A DNA stretch of 64,000 nucleotides from an uncultured Bacilli bacterium. GTDB taxonomy: Bacteria > Bacillota_I > Bacilli_A > RF39 > UBA660. Positions 24,422 through 32,849 of the stretch are shown one piece after another; position 1 is the first letter of the stretch; every line of letters starts with the position of its first letter. The DNA lies in contig CAJTUT010000006.1 of NCBI GenBank assembly GCA_910579455.1, positions 5,213-69,212 on the forward strand. The letters run 5' to 3'. The notes beneath the pieces are model-generated. The model made no database searches and was not told the DNA's origin. It was given only the letters and a program-made list of their open reading frames with translations. The position numbers were made by a program, and so were the translations under genes.

Positions 24422-25093
24422 TTAGGGTTTTAAATAATTAATAACTCCTCTCGTGATAATTTTACTTATTTTCTTCTGATACTCTTTGGTCTGTAGTAAA
24501 TATCGATCATTTTTATTAGATAAGAAACCACACTCTATTAATACTCCTGGAACTCTCGTATTTCGATATAAGTAAAGGTCAGTAGTAATATTTTTTCTAG
24601 TTTTTATCTTATTTTTAGAAAATTCACTAGTAAGAATCTCACTTAACCTTTTATTATCTTTATTGATATTATTATATAAAACCTCTACTCCGCCATAATA
24701 ATAATCTCGGTACCAATTTAAATGAATGGATAAATACAAATCACTCTTATTTTTCTCAATAAACTTAATCCTTCTATATAAATCACTTCTTTTTTTACGA
24801 ACATCATACTTACTAGATAAATCCTCATCTTGATCTCTTGTCATAAAAACAATAGCCCCCTGTTTGGTTAATTCTTTTTCTAATGCTTTTGATATCTCTA
24901 GATTAAGATCTTTTTCTAATATTTTGCCATACCTAGTACCCGGATCACGCCCTCCATGTCCTGGATCAATTGTAATGACTTTTTGAAATAAAGGTAATTC
25001 CCTACTCTTATTATGTGCTTGTGCAAAGCTTAAGCTAAATACGACTAAAAGTAAAAAAACTAATAAACTTATTTTATATTTCATTCTTCTCAT
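24422..25093 (-). CDS. cwlD: CwlD-like N-acetylmuramoyl-L-alanine amidase
   Basis: The 223-aa exported enzyme has an N-terminal signal segment (residues 7-26, ending SFAQAH) and one Amidase_3 domain: zinc ligand His in IDPGHGGRDPGT, Glu in LEKDLNLE, His in LSIHLNWYRD, and the catalytic Glu in VLIECGFLSN. Size and lack of wall-binding repeats match CwlD, which removes stem peptides during spore cortex synthesis so that muramic delta-lactam can form and germination enzymes can act. AGGTGA is 5 nt before ATG 25093. With spo0A in this window it supports a spore-forming host. Another amidase role cannot be excluded without pdaA nearby. Confidence 0.82.
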   Translation of the reverse strand: MRRMKYKISLLVFLLLVVFSLSFAQAHNKSRELPLFQKVITIDPGHGGRDPGTRYGKILEKDLNLEISKALEKELTKQGAIVFMTRDQDEDLSSKYDVRKKRSDLYRRIKFIEKNKSDLYLSIHLNWYRDYYYGGVEVLYNNINKDNKRLSEILTSEFSKNKIKTRKNITTDLYLYRNTRVPGVLIECGFLSNKNDRYLLQTKEYQKKISKIITRGVINYLKP

Positions 25094-25320
25094 TTTATCA
25101 CCTAATACTAAATTTTATGTAGTAGGTTCATTATTTTTCCAAAACAAAAAAACATAAAACAATGTTGCTATACATTTTCTAGTTTCTTGAATTTGGCAAA
25201 GCAATAAATATATAAAATTTAATCTTTCCTAATCGATTACTATATCACTATTTCTTTTGAATATTTTATCTATTGATGTCATTACTTCTATAATAAATAA
25301 CCATACTACATCAATGAATA

Positions 25321-25387
25321 AACTTCCGAAAAAAATTTTGTTTAGTTGTCAATGATGTGACACCTAAACAAAATTTTTTCGGAAGTT
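25321..25387. repeat. 29-bp near-perfect palindrome with 8-nt loop
   Basis: Left arm 25321-25350 (AACTTCCGAAAAAAATTTTG...) and right arm 25359-25387 (...CAAAATTTTTTCGGAAGTT) are inverted copies apart from one extra A and one G/T difference. The inner part TTTAGTTGTC/GACACCTAAA closes an 8-nt loop. It sits alone in the 457-bp spacer between cwlD and the surface-protein terminator. It could be a very strong bidirectional terminator or a small palindromic mobile element. The remainder of the spacer (25094-25320, 25388-25480) shows nothing I can name. Confidence 0.75.
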
Positions 25388-25480
25388 CAAACTCTTTCTG
25401 TTTTAATACCTAAGGAATTCATATCAATAAATTATGAAAAACTATGATAAAGATACTTGTCTATGTAATAAAGGGCAATA

Positions 25481-25518
25481 TAAAACAAATAAGTAATACC
25501 ATTTACTTATTTGTTTTA
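25481..25518 (-). terminator. terminator of the large surface protein
   Basis: TAAAACAAATAAGTAA (25481-25496) and TTACTTATTTGTTTTA (25503-25518) are perfect 16-bp inverted copies with a 6-nt loop, 32 bp after the stop of the surface-protein gene on the minus strand. The stem is AT-rich and ends in TTTTA. Confidence 0.6.
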
Positions 25519-25550
25519 AAATGAATGATTTATTATTTCTAAATGTATGT

Positions 25551-28172
25551 CTAATTAATCTCAAATCTTTTAATCAATTTAACTGGTTTTCCATTTGTAT
25601 CTGTGATATTTATTGATAATTCATAAGTTCCTTTCATCAAGGTATAATTTAAAATATCAATACTCAAATGCTTTGGTGTATCATTATCTATTGAATATGT
25701 TAACTTACTTGGAAGGGAACCACTTCCTATAACAGTTAATTGAATATCATTAGAGGAAACCCAAGAAATGGTTTCATTAAAATCCATAGAAATAAAATTA
25801 TTATTAGTAATATTAAATTTAGTTATTTGTACTGAACTATCCAGATTTGGATTATCATTATTTACAGAAGTTGGAATTTTATAATGATCAACAAATCCAA
25901 CCCTATAGTTTCCTTTTTTGTCAACAAACAAAGCCCAAACTCTTGTATTTTTTGTTATTGTAATTCCTTTTAAATTAAGAAGTATCGTATTCCCCTCTGC
26001 GTTTAATTCTTGTTTTTGGCTTTTTATTGTTCCAGTAATCACATCACTCGCAAAAGGAGTGCTTGAATTATAATCATAAATACCTCCATTCCATTCATAA
26101 ACCCCAAAGTACACAATCCCCTCTTCATCAGAGTAAAATCTTAATTCAGCAGTTTCTTCACCAGTTCTAATAACTTCTTCTCCTGTAATTCTTGGAGGAT
26201 CAAAATGAGAAACAAAAGAACCATCTATTTTTTCTGTTTCAGACACTTGAATTTTAACAGTATATTTATTATCCTTATGACCATAATTATCAGGTACAAC
26301 AATGATATAAGTTAAAAGATCTGGGCTGACAAAAAATTCTGCACCTTTTAAAGTTAAGTTCTTTTCAGTAGGACATATAATTTCAAAATCATCTAATGTC
26401 AATTCTTTTTCTGGGATTCGATTTAGAGTAAAAACAAAACGATTGGGAATTTCCTCTCTTGCAGAGTTTATCTGATATTTGCCTTGGTTTATTTGTTTTA
26501 GTTGACTAGGAACCTCAATTGGTCCCTTTACCTTAGCAGTATTTTCATAAAAACCTTCTACTACATAATATAAATGATAAGACTTCCCTGGTGCTAAATC
26601 TTTAATAGAAATGATATTATAACCTACCTTGACCAATTCAGATTTTCCATTTGTTTTGATAGATGATTCACTTACTACTTCTTTGGTAGATGCCTCCTCC
26701 AAAACATAATAAATGTATCCTCCCTCATCTAACCCATATAGTTCTAATGTAGCTTCCTCGTCTGATACTCTTTCCACTACTACTTTATTAACGTTTGGAT
26801 TTGCATAATCAGTATCAAAATCTTTACTAATTATGTTTCCATTTGGAAGAGTAATATATAAAGCATAAGAATCATTTTTATAGTATGATGTGGTTAATGT
26901 ATATGTCTTTTTATCTGTAGTTGTGAGATTATATAAAGTGATGCTTTTTCCTGCATTACAAATGACAGAAATGTCTTTAATAGTTAAATTATCTACTTCC
27001 TTCGATAATGTAAAACTCACTACTCCTTGTGCAGTTGATATGGCACTTTCAATTTTGATTTCCTTTTCTTGTCTAACTAAAATATTATCTGTATTTTCCA
27101 TCAGTACAGGAGTATTCGTAAGATTTGTATAAATTCTTGTGTTCTTAGCATTAATTGTGGTCTCTATAATAGTTCCATTCCCAGAAACTATTGTATTATC
27201 TCCATTATTGTTAAACTTAGTAATTGTATTCCCATTATTTACATAAATAGTACTTTTGGTATGATTTGTTAATGTAGTAATTGGTGCATTCACAATAATT
27301 TTAGCACTATCTCCTAAATTGGTTAGGTTATTTACTTTTTTATTCACTGCAACTAATCCTTGAGTGCTTAATGAAACAGTATGAACAGGAACATTTAAAA
27401 CCACTTCAGAAGTTTCATTAACCTTTATATTTGATATCAGTTTTTCTCCATTAATTTCAACATTACCATTTATCATGGCAGACTGTATTGTACTTCCCTT
27501 TTGTAAATTAACAGTAGGTCCTTCTAATTCCTTATTCATAGTAGTAACTGTTCTCATTCTAAGTAATGAAAACTGGGCTAGCTGTTTTACTGTAGTTAAA
27601 GTCGAAATATTAGAGTTCATAATATCTAACTGATATTTTCCTGATCCTTCTAATATCAGCCCTCCTTTAATTTCTATAGTATCCAGAATAATTTTTACAT
27701 TATCCTTAATATTTGAACTAATTGTAACATTATTATATTTTTTATTTCCTACAATATATGTTCCATTTTTTATCATAGCATTAGTAATGATCAAATCTTC
27801 TAACTTTTGATTTCCCTCTGGTTTAGTGATACTTCCAGAACCACTTGGTTTCGATGGTGAAGTTGGTACTATGGTTTCATTTCTATTTACTTTTTTACTA
27901 CCATTAGTAAGGCCTCCATAGACTGATTTCATTGAATGATCCACTTCTAACTCATTATTATTTTTCATGGTATCTTCTTCCATATCAGTCTTCTCTATTG
28001 GATCCTCCTCTTCTAAATCCTCATCATTATCCATTATGGAATCTTCATTTATATATTGCTTTGATTGATTATCCTTTAATTTATTTTGATTCATGATAAA
28101 ATAAGCACTTCCAGCTACTACCCCAACAATCACAATCCCTGTAATAGTAATTAACTTTAATCTTATTTTCAT
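25551..28172 (-). CDS. large exported surface protein with beta-solenoid and Ig/Fn3-like repeats
   Basis: The 873-aa product starts with a signal or anchor helix (about residues 6-26), followed by an acidic Glu/Asp-rich stretch (42-72) and a Pro/Ser linker (PTSPSKPSGSGSITKP, about 100-115). Residues about 125-375 form many short strands with regular Asn/Val/Thr spacing, as in right-handed beta-helix or bactofilin-like solenoids (NVTISSNIKDNVKIILD, IQSAMINGNVEING, NTRIYTNLTN). Residues about 375-870 contain four to five Ig/Fn3-like modules (AELRFYSDEEGIVYFGV; ATLELYGLDEGGYIYYVL). There is no LPxTG or S-layer motif at the end. Surface display through the N-terminal helix is inferred; no activity is known. 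AAAGGAAG lies before the ATG. Confidence 0.7.
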   Translation of the reverse strand: MKIRLKLITITGIVIVGVVAGSAYFIMNQNKLKDNQSKQYINEDSIMDNDEDLEEEDPIEKTDMEEDTMKNNNELEVDHSMKSVYGGLTNGSKKVNRNETIVPTSPSKPSGSGSITKPEGNQKLEDLIITNAMIKNGTYIVGNKKYNNVTISSNIKDNVKIILDTIEIKGGLILEGSGKYQLDIMNSNISTLTTVKQLAQFSLLRMRTVTTMNKELEGPTVNLQKGSTIQSAMINGNVEINGEKLISNIKVNETSEVVLNVPVHTVSLSTQGLVAVNKKVNNLTNLGDSAKIIVNAPITTLTNHTKSTIYVNNGNTITKFNNNGDNTIVSGNGTIIETTINAKNTRIYTNLTNTPVLMENTDNILVRQEKEIKIESAISTAQGVVSFTLSKEVDNLTIKDISVICNAGKSITLYNLTTTDKKTYTLTTSYYKNDSYALYITLPNGNIISKDFDTDYANPNVNKVVVERVSDEEATLELYGLDEGGYIYYVLEEASTKEVVSESSIKTNGKSELVKVGYNIISIKDLAPGKSYHLYYVVEGFYENTAKVKGPIEVPSQLKQINQGKYQINSAREEIPNRFVFTLNRIPEKELTLDDFEIICPTEKNLTLKGAEFFVSPDLLTYIIVVPDNYGHKDNKYTVKIQVSETEKIDGSFVSHFDPPRITGEEVIRTGEETAELRFYSDEEGIVYFGVYEWNGGIYDYNSSTPFASDVITGTIKSQKQELNAEGNTILLNLKGITITKNTRVWALFVDKKGNYRVGFVDHYKIPTSVNNDNPNLDSSVQITKFNITNNNFISMDFNETISWVSSNDIQLTVIGSGSLPSKLTYSIDNDTPKHLSIDILNYTLMKGTYELSINITDTNGKPVKLIKRFEIN

Positions 28173-28195
28173 CTAACTCTTCCTTTCTTCACCAT

Positions 28196-28224
28196 ATTAT
28201 TACATACTTTTCTCTTGAAGTCAA
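28196..28224 (-). promoter_or_regulatory. promoter of the large surface protein
   Basis: On the minus strand TTGACT (28219-28224) and AATAAT (28196-28201) are separated by 17 bp, about 25 bp upstream of the ATG at 28172. Confidence 0.6.
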
Positions 28225-28474
28225 CCAATTGTAAATAGATAGAGTAAATATGTGTAAACTTTACGTTTTAAATTTTTAATAAAAATCCACATCTATCTCT
28301 AAAACATGGTAAAAAAAGAGTAAATGATCTTGCAAAAAATTTAATATCACTCATCTTAACAGTAAAATGACACTACTATAAAAAATCATTATTTCTTTAT
28401 TGAATTTGTTCATACTATTAGACAATGACTAGAATTTGGAAATATATTAATAAAGTCATGAAAGCTTAAAAATG
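28225..28474. other. AT-rich spacer with no recognised gene
   Basis: This stretch between the surface-protein promoter and the P-loop relic contains no open frame of note on either strand and no clear hairpin. It may be the decayed remainder of the kinase-like gene whose first codons survive at 28475-28549, but I cannot recover motifs from it. Confidence 0.4.
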
Positions 28475-28549
28475 CTATTGTTTTTTATATTTTTTTTCTA
28501 ATTCTGTTTTCCCTGTACCCATATAAGCCATAATTAATAGTTTTTCCAT
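28475..28549 (-). pseudogene. 5' remnant of a P-loop kinase/ATPase gene (24 codons)
   Basis: The frame encodes MEKLLIMAYMGTGKTELEKK and a few more residues before a stop. AYMGTGKT is a perfect Walker A motif (A/GxxxxGKT) just after an opening beta strand, as at the N-terminus of nucleoside or nucleotide kinases. AGGAG lies 7 nt before the ATG, and the ATG is 1 nt after the stop of the phosphotransferase gene (TAAAATG), so it was translated in that operon. Only the first strand and P-loop remain; the rest of the protein is lost. Confidence 0.6.
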
Positions 28550-28550
28550 T

Positions 28551-29669
28551 TTATTTACTCCTCTTTGAATTTTTATTTGCTAGAGAAAAAATTTCTACTA
28601 ATTCACTTAAATGTTTTTGTCCCTTTTCAATCTTATCTTTGAATTCTGGCGTTTGCAAATAGGTATATCTTGTAATCCTTAATGCCATTTTTGATATAGT
28701 GTATCTTAGTCTCATTAATTGGAACATCTCATCAAAATTATCATACACCGGTGTTTCACTAAAATACCCTTTTAGAAATGGCTTTATTCTTTCAGGATCA
28801 AAGAATGTGGACCAACAAGCGATTTCTTGTATTGGATTTCCTGCAACACATTCATCCCAGTCAATAATACCAGTTATCGTATCACCATTAGTTAATAAAT
28901 TCCAATCTGCAAAATCATTATGAATTAAAACTGAAGTATTTGAATTTAATAATTCGTTATCTTTAAATAATTCCTTCATATTACTTGCCACTTCTTTAGT
29001 TAGAATATGATAATTTACTAATCTTTCTAAATTTTCCTCTAACCCAGCATTGATAGAATTTTTTAAAGATTGATGTTTTCCGATAAGCTTTCCATTTTTA
29101 GCTTGTTCATTATCAAATGGTCCAAATCCACTTACCTTAATTTTATGTAATTCTGCCATGGTTTTACCTATCTCATAAACAAGTTGTTCTTCTTTTTCAG
29201 GATGTTCTTTTAAAAAGAATTGTACTGTAGATCCATTTAACTTCTCTATTACTTGATAAGATACATCACTTTCATTTTCTAATTCATGAATAGAATAGGT
29301 TTCATAAGCAGGAAGGGCATTTTCTAATGCAATTTTTGATGTTAAACTTTCAGCATAAAAATAACCATTTCTAACTCCCTTTGGATGACATCTTATAATA
29401 ACTTCTTTACCACTTTCTAAAACTCCAACTCTTATGGAATTAACATTTCCTAAACTTGTCTCTGCCTTTTCATCAAAAGGTTTAATATATGCTAGTTTAT
29501 TATCTTTTAATGAATCATTAATTTTATCTAACAATTCTTCGTTAGTGATAGCAGAATGCCTATCTTTCCATATCATCGCAGCTTCTTCAGCACTTATTTT
29601 TCTATCTGTTTGCCAGTAAAAACAATCTGATCTATCACTAATTCTTTGGTTTATTTCACGTAAATTCAT
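28551..29669 (-). CDS. aminoglycoside phosphotransferase (APH)-family kinase
   Basis: The 372-aa cytoplasmic protein has the APH/ChoK small-molecule kinase core. The catalytic loop is LIHNDFADWNLL (HxDxxxxN) near 255-265, and the metal-binding motif is GIIDWDECVAGNP near 275. Upstream, TEVIIRCHP-type residues (EVIIRCHPKG near 90) supply the nucleotide-binding Lys/Arg region. The N-terminal ~60 residues (FYWQTDRKISAEEAAMIWKDR) are not typical. Substrate is unknown; antibiotics, sugars or nucleosides are possible. Of two adjacent ATGs the second (29669) is better spaced from AGGAGG. It heads a run of small-molecule enzymes with the HAD, deoxyribosyltransferase-like and SDR genes upstream on the same strand. 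Confidence 0.78.
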   Translation of the reverse strand: MNLREINQRISDRSDCFYWQTDRKISAEEAAMIWKDRHSAITNEELLDKINDSLKDNKLAYIKPFDEKAETSLGNVNSIRVGVLESGKEVIIRCHPKGVRNGYFYAESLTSKIALENALPAYETYSIHELENESDVSYQVIEKLNGSTVQFFLKEHPEKEEQLVYEIGKTMAELHKIKVSGFGPFDNEQAKNGKLIGKHQSLKNSINAGLEENLERLVNYHILTKEVASNMKELFKDNELLNSNTSVLIHNDFADWNLLTNGDTITGIIDWDECVAGNPIQEIACWSTFFDPERIKPFLKGYFSETPVYDNFDEMFQLMRLRYTISKMALRITRYTYLQTPEFKDKIEKGQKHLSELVEIFSLANKNSKRSK

Positions 29670-29694
29670 CATATTCCTCCTAAATTTGATTACA

Positions 29695-30465
29695 TTAAAT
29701 TATACTTTTTTCTAGTTTCTTACTATCAGAATATATAGTATCTACAAAATCTGTAAATTCATCATAACTATCTATTTTATAGTCTGTAATATCATCAATT
29801 TTTTCCCTATCTATATCAGCATACTTATCATATATATTAACCACTTCAATTCCTGCTTTATTTGCTGCTAAAACGCCAGTATAAGAGTCTTCAAATATTA
29901 AACATTCATTTGGTGTAGTATGATAATACTCTACTATTTTATTATAAATTTCAGGATGGGGCTTTTTATACTTTACATCTTCTTTTCTAATAATTAAATC
30001 AAAATCTTTATTTATACACATTTGTTCTGCCATTTTCTTATTTTTATTAGAATAAATATCTAATTGCACTTGTGTTGTCATAGTAGCAAGAACAACAGTA
30101 AACCCTAAACTTTTAAGTTTTAAAATAAGTTCTACAGATCCTGGCTTAAAATCCATTTCTTTTTCTAATATTTTATTAGAAATATCCCATCTTACTTTAA
30201 GTAATTCTTCTGCATTAATACTAAGTCCATACTTTTTGATTAAATACTCAACATATGTTAAATAGGAATCTCCTTTCGGATTACTATTTAAAAATTCATC
30301 TCTTTGTTTTTGAATAATATCTAAATCTATAGTTATCCTACCATATTCTTCCATTAGTTTTTGATCAGTTCTATTCCACACGCCTATTGAATCAATCAAC
30401 GTACCATCCATATCAAAAATGATATACTTTTTATCCTCTAATTTAAGTTCATCTAATTTCTTCAT
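29695..30465 (-). CDS. HAD-superfamily phosphatase (beta-phosphoglucomutase-like)
   Basis: The 256-aa protein shows all HAD motifs: motif I FDMDGTLIDS (Asp nucleophile near 19), motif II VLATMTTQ near 128, motif III Lys in VKYKKPHPEIY near 190, and motif IV IFEDSYTGVLAA near 210. The helical cap between motifs I and II marks subclass I, as in phosphoglycolate phosphatases and beta-phosphoglucomutases. The exact substrate is not predictable. It lies 25 bp upstream of the APH-family gene and 29 bp after the deoxyribosyltransferase-like gene, and so probably belongs to one operon of small-molecule enzymes. Confidence 0.85.
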   Translation of the reverse strand: MKKLDELKLEDKKYIIFDMDGTLIDSIGVWNRTDQKLMEEYGRITIDLDIIQKQRDEFLNSNPKGDSYLTYVEYLIKKYGLSINAEELLKVRWDISNKILEKEMDFKPGSVELILKLKSLGFTVVLATMTTQVQLDIYSNKNKKMAEQMCINKDFDLIIRKEDVKYKKPHPEIYNKIVEYYHTTPNECLIFEDSYTGVLAANKAGIEVVNIYDKYADIDREKIDDITDYKIDSYDEFTDFVDTIYSDSKKLEKSII

Positions 30466-30494
30466 ATCTATTCTACTTCTCCTACAAAATATTT

Positions 30495-30800
30495 TTAAAA
30501 TAAATCTGTATAATAAAGAATTTCCTTATTTAAAGATTTTGCAAACTCAATTTCACTTTTTGTACTATTTCCTATATAATTATCTACATTAACAACTAAA
30601 ATAGCATCAGCTAATTTTATTCTTTCTTTATGCATTTTATCAAGCATGAGAGCCTCTTCCTCTGTAAAATCATCTTTATTAGGTTTACTTGGATTATAAA
30701 TAGGGACTAGCATACAATTTCCCTTTAACTCCATTTTTTCTGTTACTTCCATCATTTCCTTATAAAATTTTAAACTACCACATACTGTTATTATTTTCAT
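30495..30800 (-). CDS. nucleoside 2-deoxyribosyltransferase-like protein
   Basis: The 101-aa protein opens with ITVCGSLKFYKEM, the nucleotide/ribose-binding turn of the deoxyribosyltransferase-like Rossmann family. It continues with MLDKMHKERIKLADAILVVNVDNYIG, in which the Asp/Val-rich strand and NxxxYIGxSTxxEIEFA match that family (GNSTKSEIEFAKSL contains the conserved Glu). Family members cleave or transfer deoxyribose on nucleosides or act in nucleotide salvage. The small size fits the short DUF4406-like subgroup. It lies between the HAD and SDR genes. Confidence 0.75.
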   Translation of the reverse strand: MKIITVCGSLKFYKEMMEVTEKMELKGNCMLVPIYNPSKPNKDDFTEEEALMLDKMHKERIKLADAILVVNVDNYIGNSTKSEIEFAKSLNKEILYYTDLF

Positions 30801-30825
30801 AAAATACCTACTTTCAACTTTATTA

Positions 30826-31578
30826 TTATACTAATAAAATGCCACCATTTACATTAATATTTTCTCCATTAATATAATCTGCTTCTTGACTCAATAGGAA
30901 TAAAACTAAATTGGCTGTATCCTCACATTCTCCTAATCTTTTACTAGGATTTTTTTCTGCTGTTTTTTTTATTTCTTCTTCTGTATAACTTTTCTTTCCT
31001 AAAGGAGTTAATGTTAAAGAAGGACTGACAGTATTTACTTTTATATTATATTTGGATAACTCCAAAGCACTAACTTTACTTAGCATAATTGTTGCTGCCT
31101 CACTACAACAGTAAGCTAAAGAGTCATACATAGGCCTTTGTCCTAGGCGAGATGCAATATTGACTATTCTAGGATAATCTGATTTTTTAAATAGGGGAAT
31201 TGCATATTTAATACACATCCACCTAGCAACTAAATTGACATCTAATTCTTTTTTAAATTCTTCAGGTGTCAAATCCTCTAAAGATAAGATTTTATCATAG
31301 GCAGCATTATTTACCAAGAAATCTAACTTTCCAAAATTATCCTTGATTTTTTGAAACATTTTCTTTACTTCATCTTCTTTTGAAATATCTGCTTTTACCA
31401 ATAAAATGTTATCTAGATAACTATTAAACAATAACATTGTTTCTTTCGCCAATTCCTCATTATGAGCATAGTTAATCACAACTTTTGCTCCCTCTTCTAA
31501 TAACTGTTTTGCAATTTGTCTTCCTATTCCTGATGTAGAGCCTGTAACTAAGGCAACTTTACTTTCAAATTGTTTCAT
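30826..31578 (-). CDS. SDR-family oxidoreductase with Lys-to-Glu change in the active site
   Basis: The 250-aa protein is a classical short-chain dehydrogenase by length and motifs: cofactor site TGSTSGIG near 12-19, NNAA near 90, and an active-site Ser (VNIASRLG) near 140. The usual YxxxK tetrad reads YCCSE (codons TAC TGT TGT AGT GAG), so the catalytic Lys is Glu. Reductase activity is therefore doubtful, although the fold and C-terminal region (GGILLV) are complete. FabG-like homology is evident. ATG 31578 (GGAGG, 7 nt) is preferred over GTG 31614. A 49-aa ORF lies just upstream. Confidence 0.8.
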   Translation of the reverse strand: MKQFESKVALVTGSTSGIGRQIAKQLLEEGAKVVINYAHNEELAKETMLLFNSYLDNILLVKADISKEDEVKKMFQKIKDNFGKLDFLVNNAAYDKILSLEDLTPEEFKKELDVNLVARWMCIKYAIPLFKKSDYPRIVNIASRLGQRPMYDSLAYCCSEAATIMLSKVSALELSKYNIKVNTVSPSLTLTPLGKKSYTEEEIKKTAEKNPSKRLGECEDTANLVLFLLSQEADYINGENINVNGGILLV

Positions 31579-31601
31579 ATATTTCCTCCATTTTTCTTTC
31601 T

Positions 31602-31751
31602 TTACTTTAAACACTTTACGTAGCGTTTTATTTCCTTCTTACTTACTTTTGAAATAATACTATTCGTATATTGAAAATCTAACTCATCAATAAAATGATT
31701 GCAATCATATTCTACTATGCGAGGTATCAAAGTACCCTCATATATAATCAT
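31602..31751 (-). CDS. small hypothetical ORF (49 aa) before the SDR gene
   Basis: The frame reads MIIYEGTLIPRIVEYDCNHF and continues with IDELDFQYTN and a basic tail SKKEIKRYVKCLK. Composition is mixed and protein-like, with Cys, Trp-free and acidic/basic patches, but no family is recognised. The stop is 23 bp before the SDR start on the same strand. There is no good Shine-Dalgarno site; the sequence before the ATG reads GATATAAT, which could instead be a -10 box. It could also be a fragment of a larger lost gene. Confidence 0.4.
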   Translation of the reverse strand: MIIYEGTLIPRIVEYDCNHFIDELDFQYTNSIISKVSKKEIKRYVKCLK

Positions 31752-31806
31752 ATTATATCACATATCCTTTTATAAAGGGTAATTTAATATACTTATTTTC
31801 AAAAGA

Positions 31807-31831
31807 AAAAGCTACTCTAAATATAGCTTTT
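31807..31831 (-). terminator. terminator at the end of the endolysin gene
   Basis: On the minus strand AAAAGCTA, a 9-nt loop and TAGCTTTT (31807-31831) are followed by TCTTTTG. The hairpin overlaps the last codons of the endolysin-like gene. Confidence 0.65.
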
Positions 31832-32510
31832 GTCCTTTCTTTAGTTTAATTGCATACGTATCATCTTTATTACATGTAAAGATTAATTTTTGTTCTTTCT
31901 TCGTAGATGTTTCTATGTCTTCTACTTTTTCATTACTTGTAGGTAGTTTTGTATTACTAGGTTCTTCTTTTGTAATAGGAGACTCACTGCTTTGGTTTTT
32001 CTCTATCTTTTTAAATTGATATCCTCTACTATTTATAATCGTAATGCTGTCATCTATCCACAGACATTCTTCTGGTTTTTTCCCATTATTGATGCTCCAA
32101 AAACCCGCTGTATTTTTATGCCATCCAGTTCCTGAAAACTTACCCTTAGCACATTCTATATGACAGTGATTCCCACTGGCATTTCCCTTAGTTCCTTCCT
32201 GATAAAAGACCTCCCCCTTTTTAATTACCTTTCCAATAAATAAATCATCTACATTGTTATCATGGCAAAATAAAATTGTCATATAATCAACTGTTCCATC
32301 TGGATATTCTACTTTATCTACACTTTCTAACCACACCTCATTAGCACCCGCTTTATATATTTTTTTAATTGCCCCAGTAAAAGGTGCCCTAAGATCAGAA
32401 ATACCAGTATCTTTTCCAGCCTCATCTATTGCATAACTGTCTAGATGGGTCCCCATCATATAACCTTGTGTAATTCGCATGTAAGAATTTGGATATAAAG
32501 GTTTTTCCAT
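31812..32510 (-). CDS. phage-type M23-like endolysin
   Basis: The 232-aa protein resembles phage or prophage lysins with an M23/LytM-like fold. The first zinc-ligand region is GTHLDSYAIDEAG (His and Asp, about residues 21-33) and the second is SGNHCHIECAKG (HxH, near 112-123). A Ser/Glu/Lys-rich linker (about 165-205) leads to a short C-terminal module (LIFTCNKDDTYAIKLKKGQKLYLE-like) that may bind cell wall. There is no signal peptide, as expected if a holin releases it. Its ATG directly follows the stop of the holin-like gene (TAAATG), forming a two-gene lysis cassette with no other phage genes around. Confidence 0.72.
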   Translation of the reverse strand: MEKPLYPNSYMRITQGYMMGTHLDSYAIDEAGKDTGISDLRAPFTGAIKKIYKAGANEVWLESVDKVEYPDGTVDYMTILFCHDNNVDDLFIGKVIKKGEVFYQEGTKGNASGNHCHIECAKGKFSGTGWHKNTAGFWSINNGKKPEECLWIDDSITIINSRGYQFKKIEKNQSSESPITKEEPSNTKLPTSNEKVEDIETSTKKEQKLIFTCNKDDTYAIKLKKGQKLYLE

Positions 32511-32849
32511 TTATTGATCCTCCGTCTTTATTAAATTTTGTTTTTTTACATAAATTAAATCATTAGAAACAATATCTTTATGGGAGGCTAACTTTCCTTC
32601 TAAAGCTTTAAATATGGTATCAGCACCTATAAAGGAAAACAAACCCACCCAAAGACTTGTTGGGAAATCAACTGTCGTAAAACTAATACAAAATAAAATA
32701 CCTATTATAATATTCACAAGGAATGAATATCGACATAAGTGTTTATTCGATTTGAATAATTTTTTAGTTTTTTGAATAAAGGCACAAGTTACAGTAGAAA
32801 GGGCTATAGCGATTACTAGAAGTTGCTGCAATAACTCTAGTTTTAACAT
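32511..32849 (-). CDS. holin-like membrane protein
   Basis: The 112-aa product has hydrophobic helices at about residues 8-24 (LLVIAIALSTVTCAF), 45-62 (LVNIIIGILFCISF) and possibly 66-80 (PTSLWVGLFSFIGAD), with a charged C-terminal tail. Size and topology match small phage holins, which make the lesion that lets endolysin reach the wall. The direct fusion of stop and start codons with the M23-like endolysin gene supports the call. ATG 32849 with GGAGG 6 nt upstream is preferred over the ORF start at 32891. Whether the pair is a phage relic or domesticated is not known. Confidence 0.65.
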   Translation of the reverse strand: MLKLELLQQLLVIAIALSTVTCAFIQKTKKLFKSNKHLCRYSFLVNIIIGILFCISFTTVDFPTSLWVGLFSFIGADTIFKALEGKLASHKDIVSNDLIYVKKQNLIKTEDQ

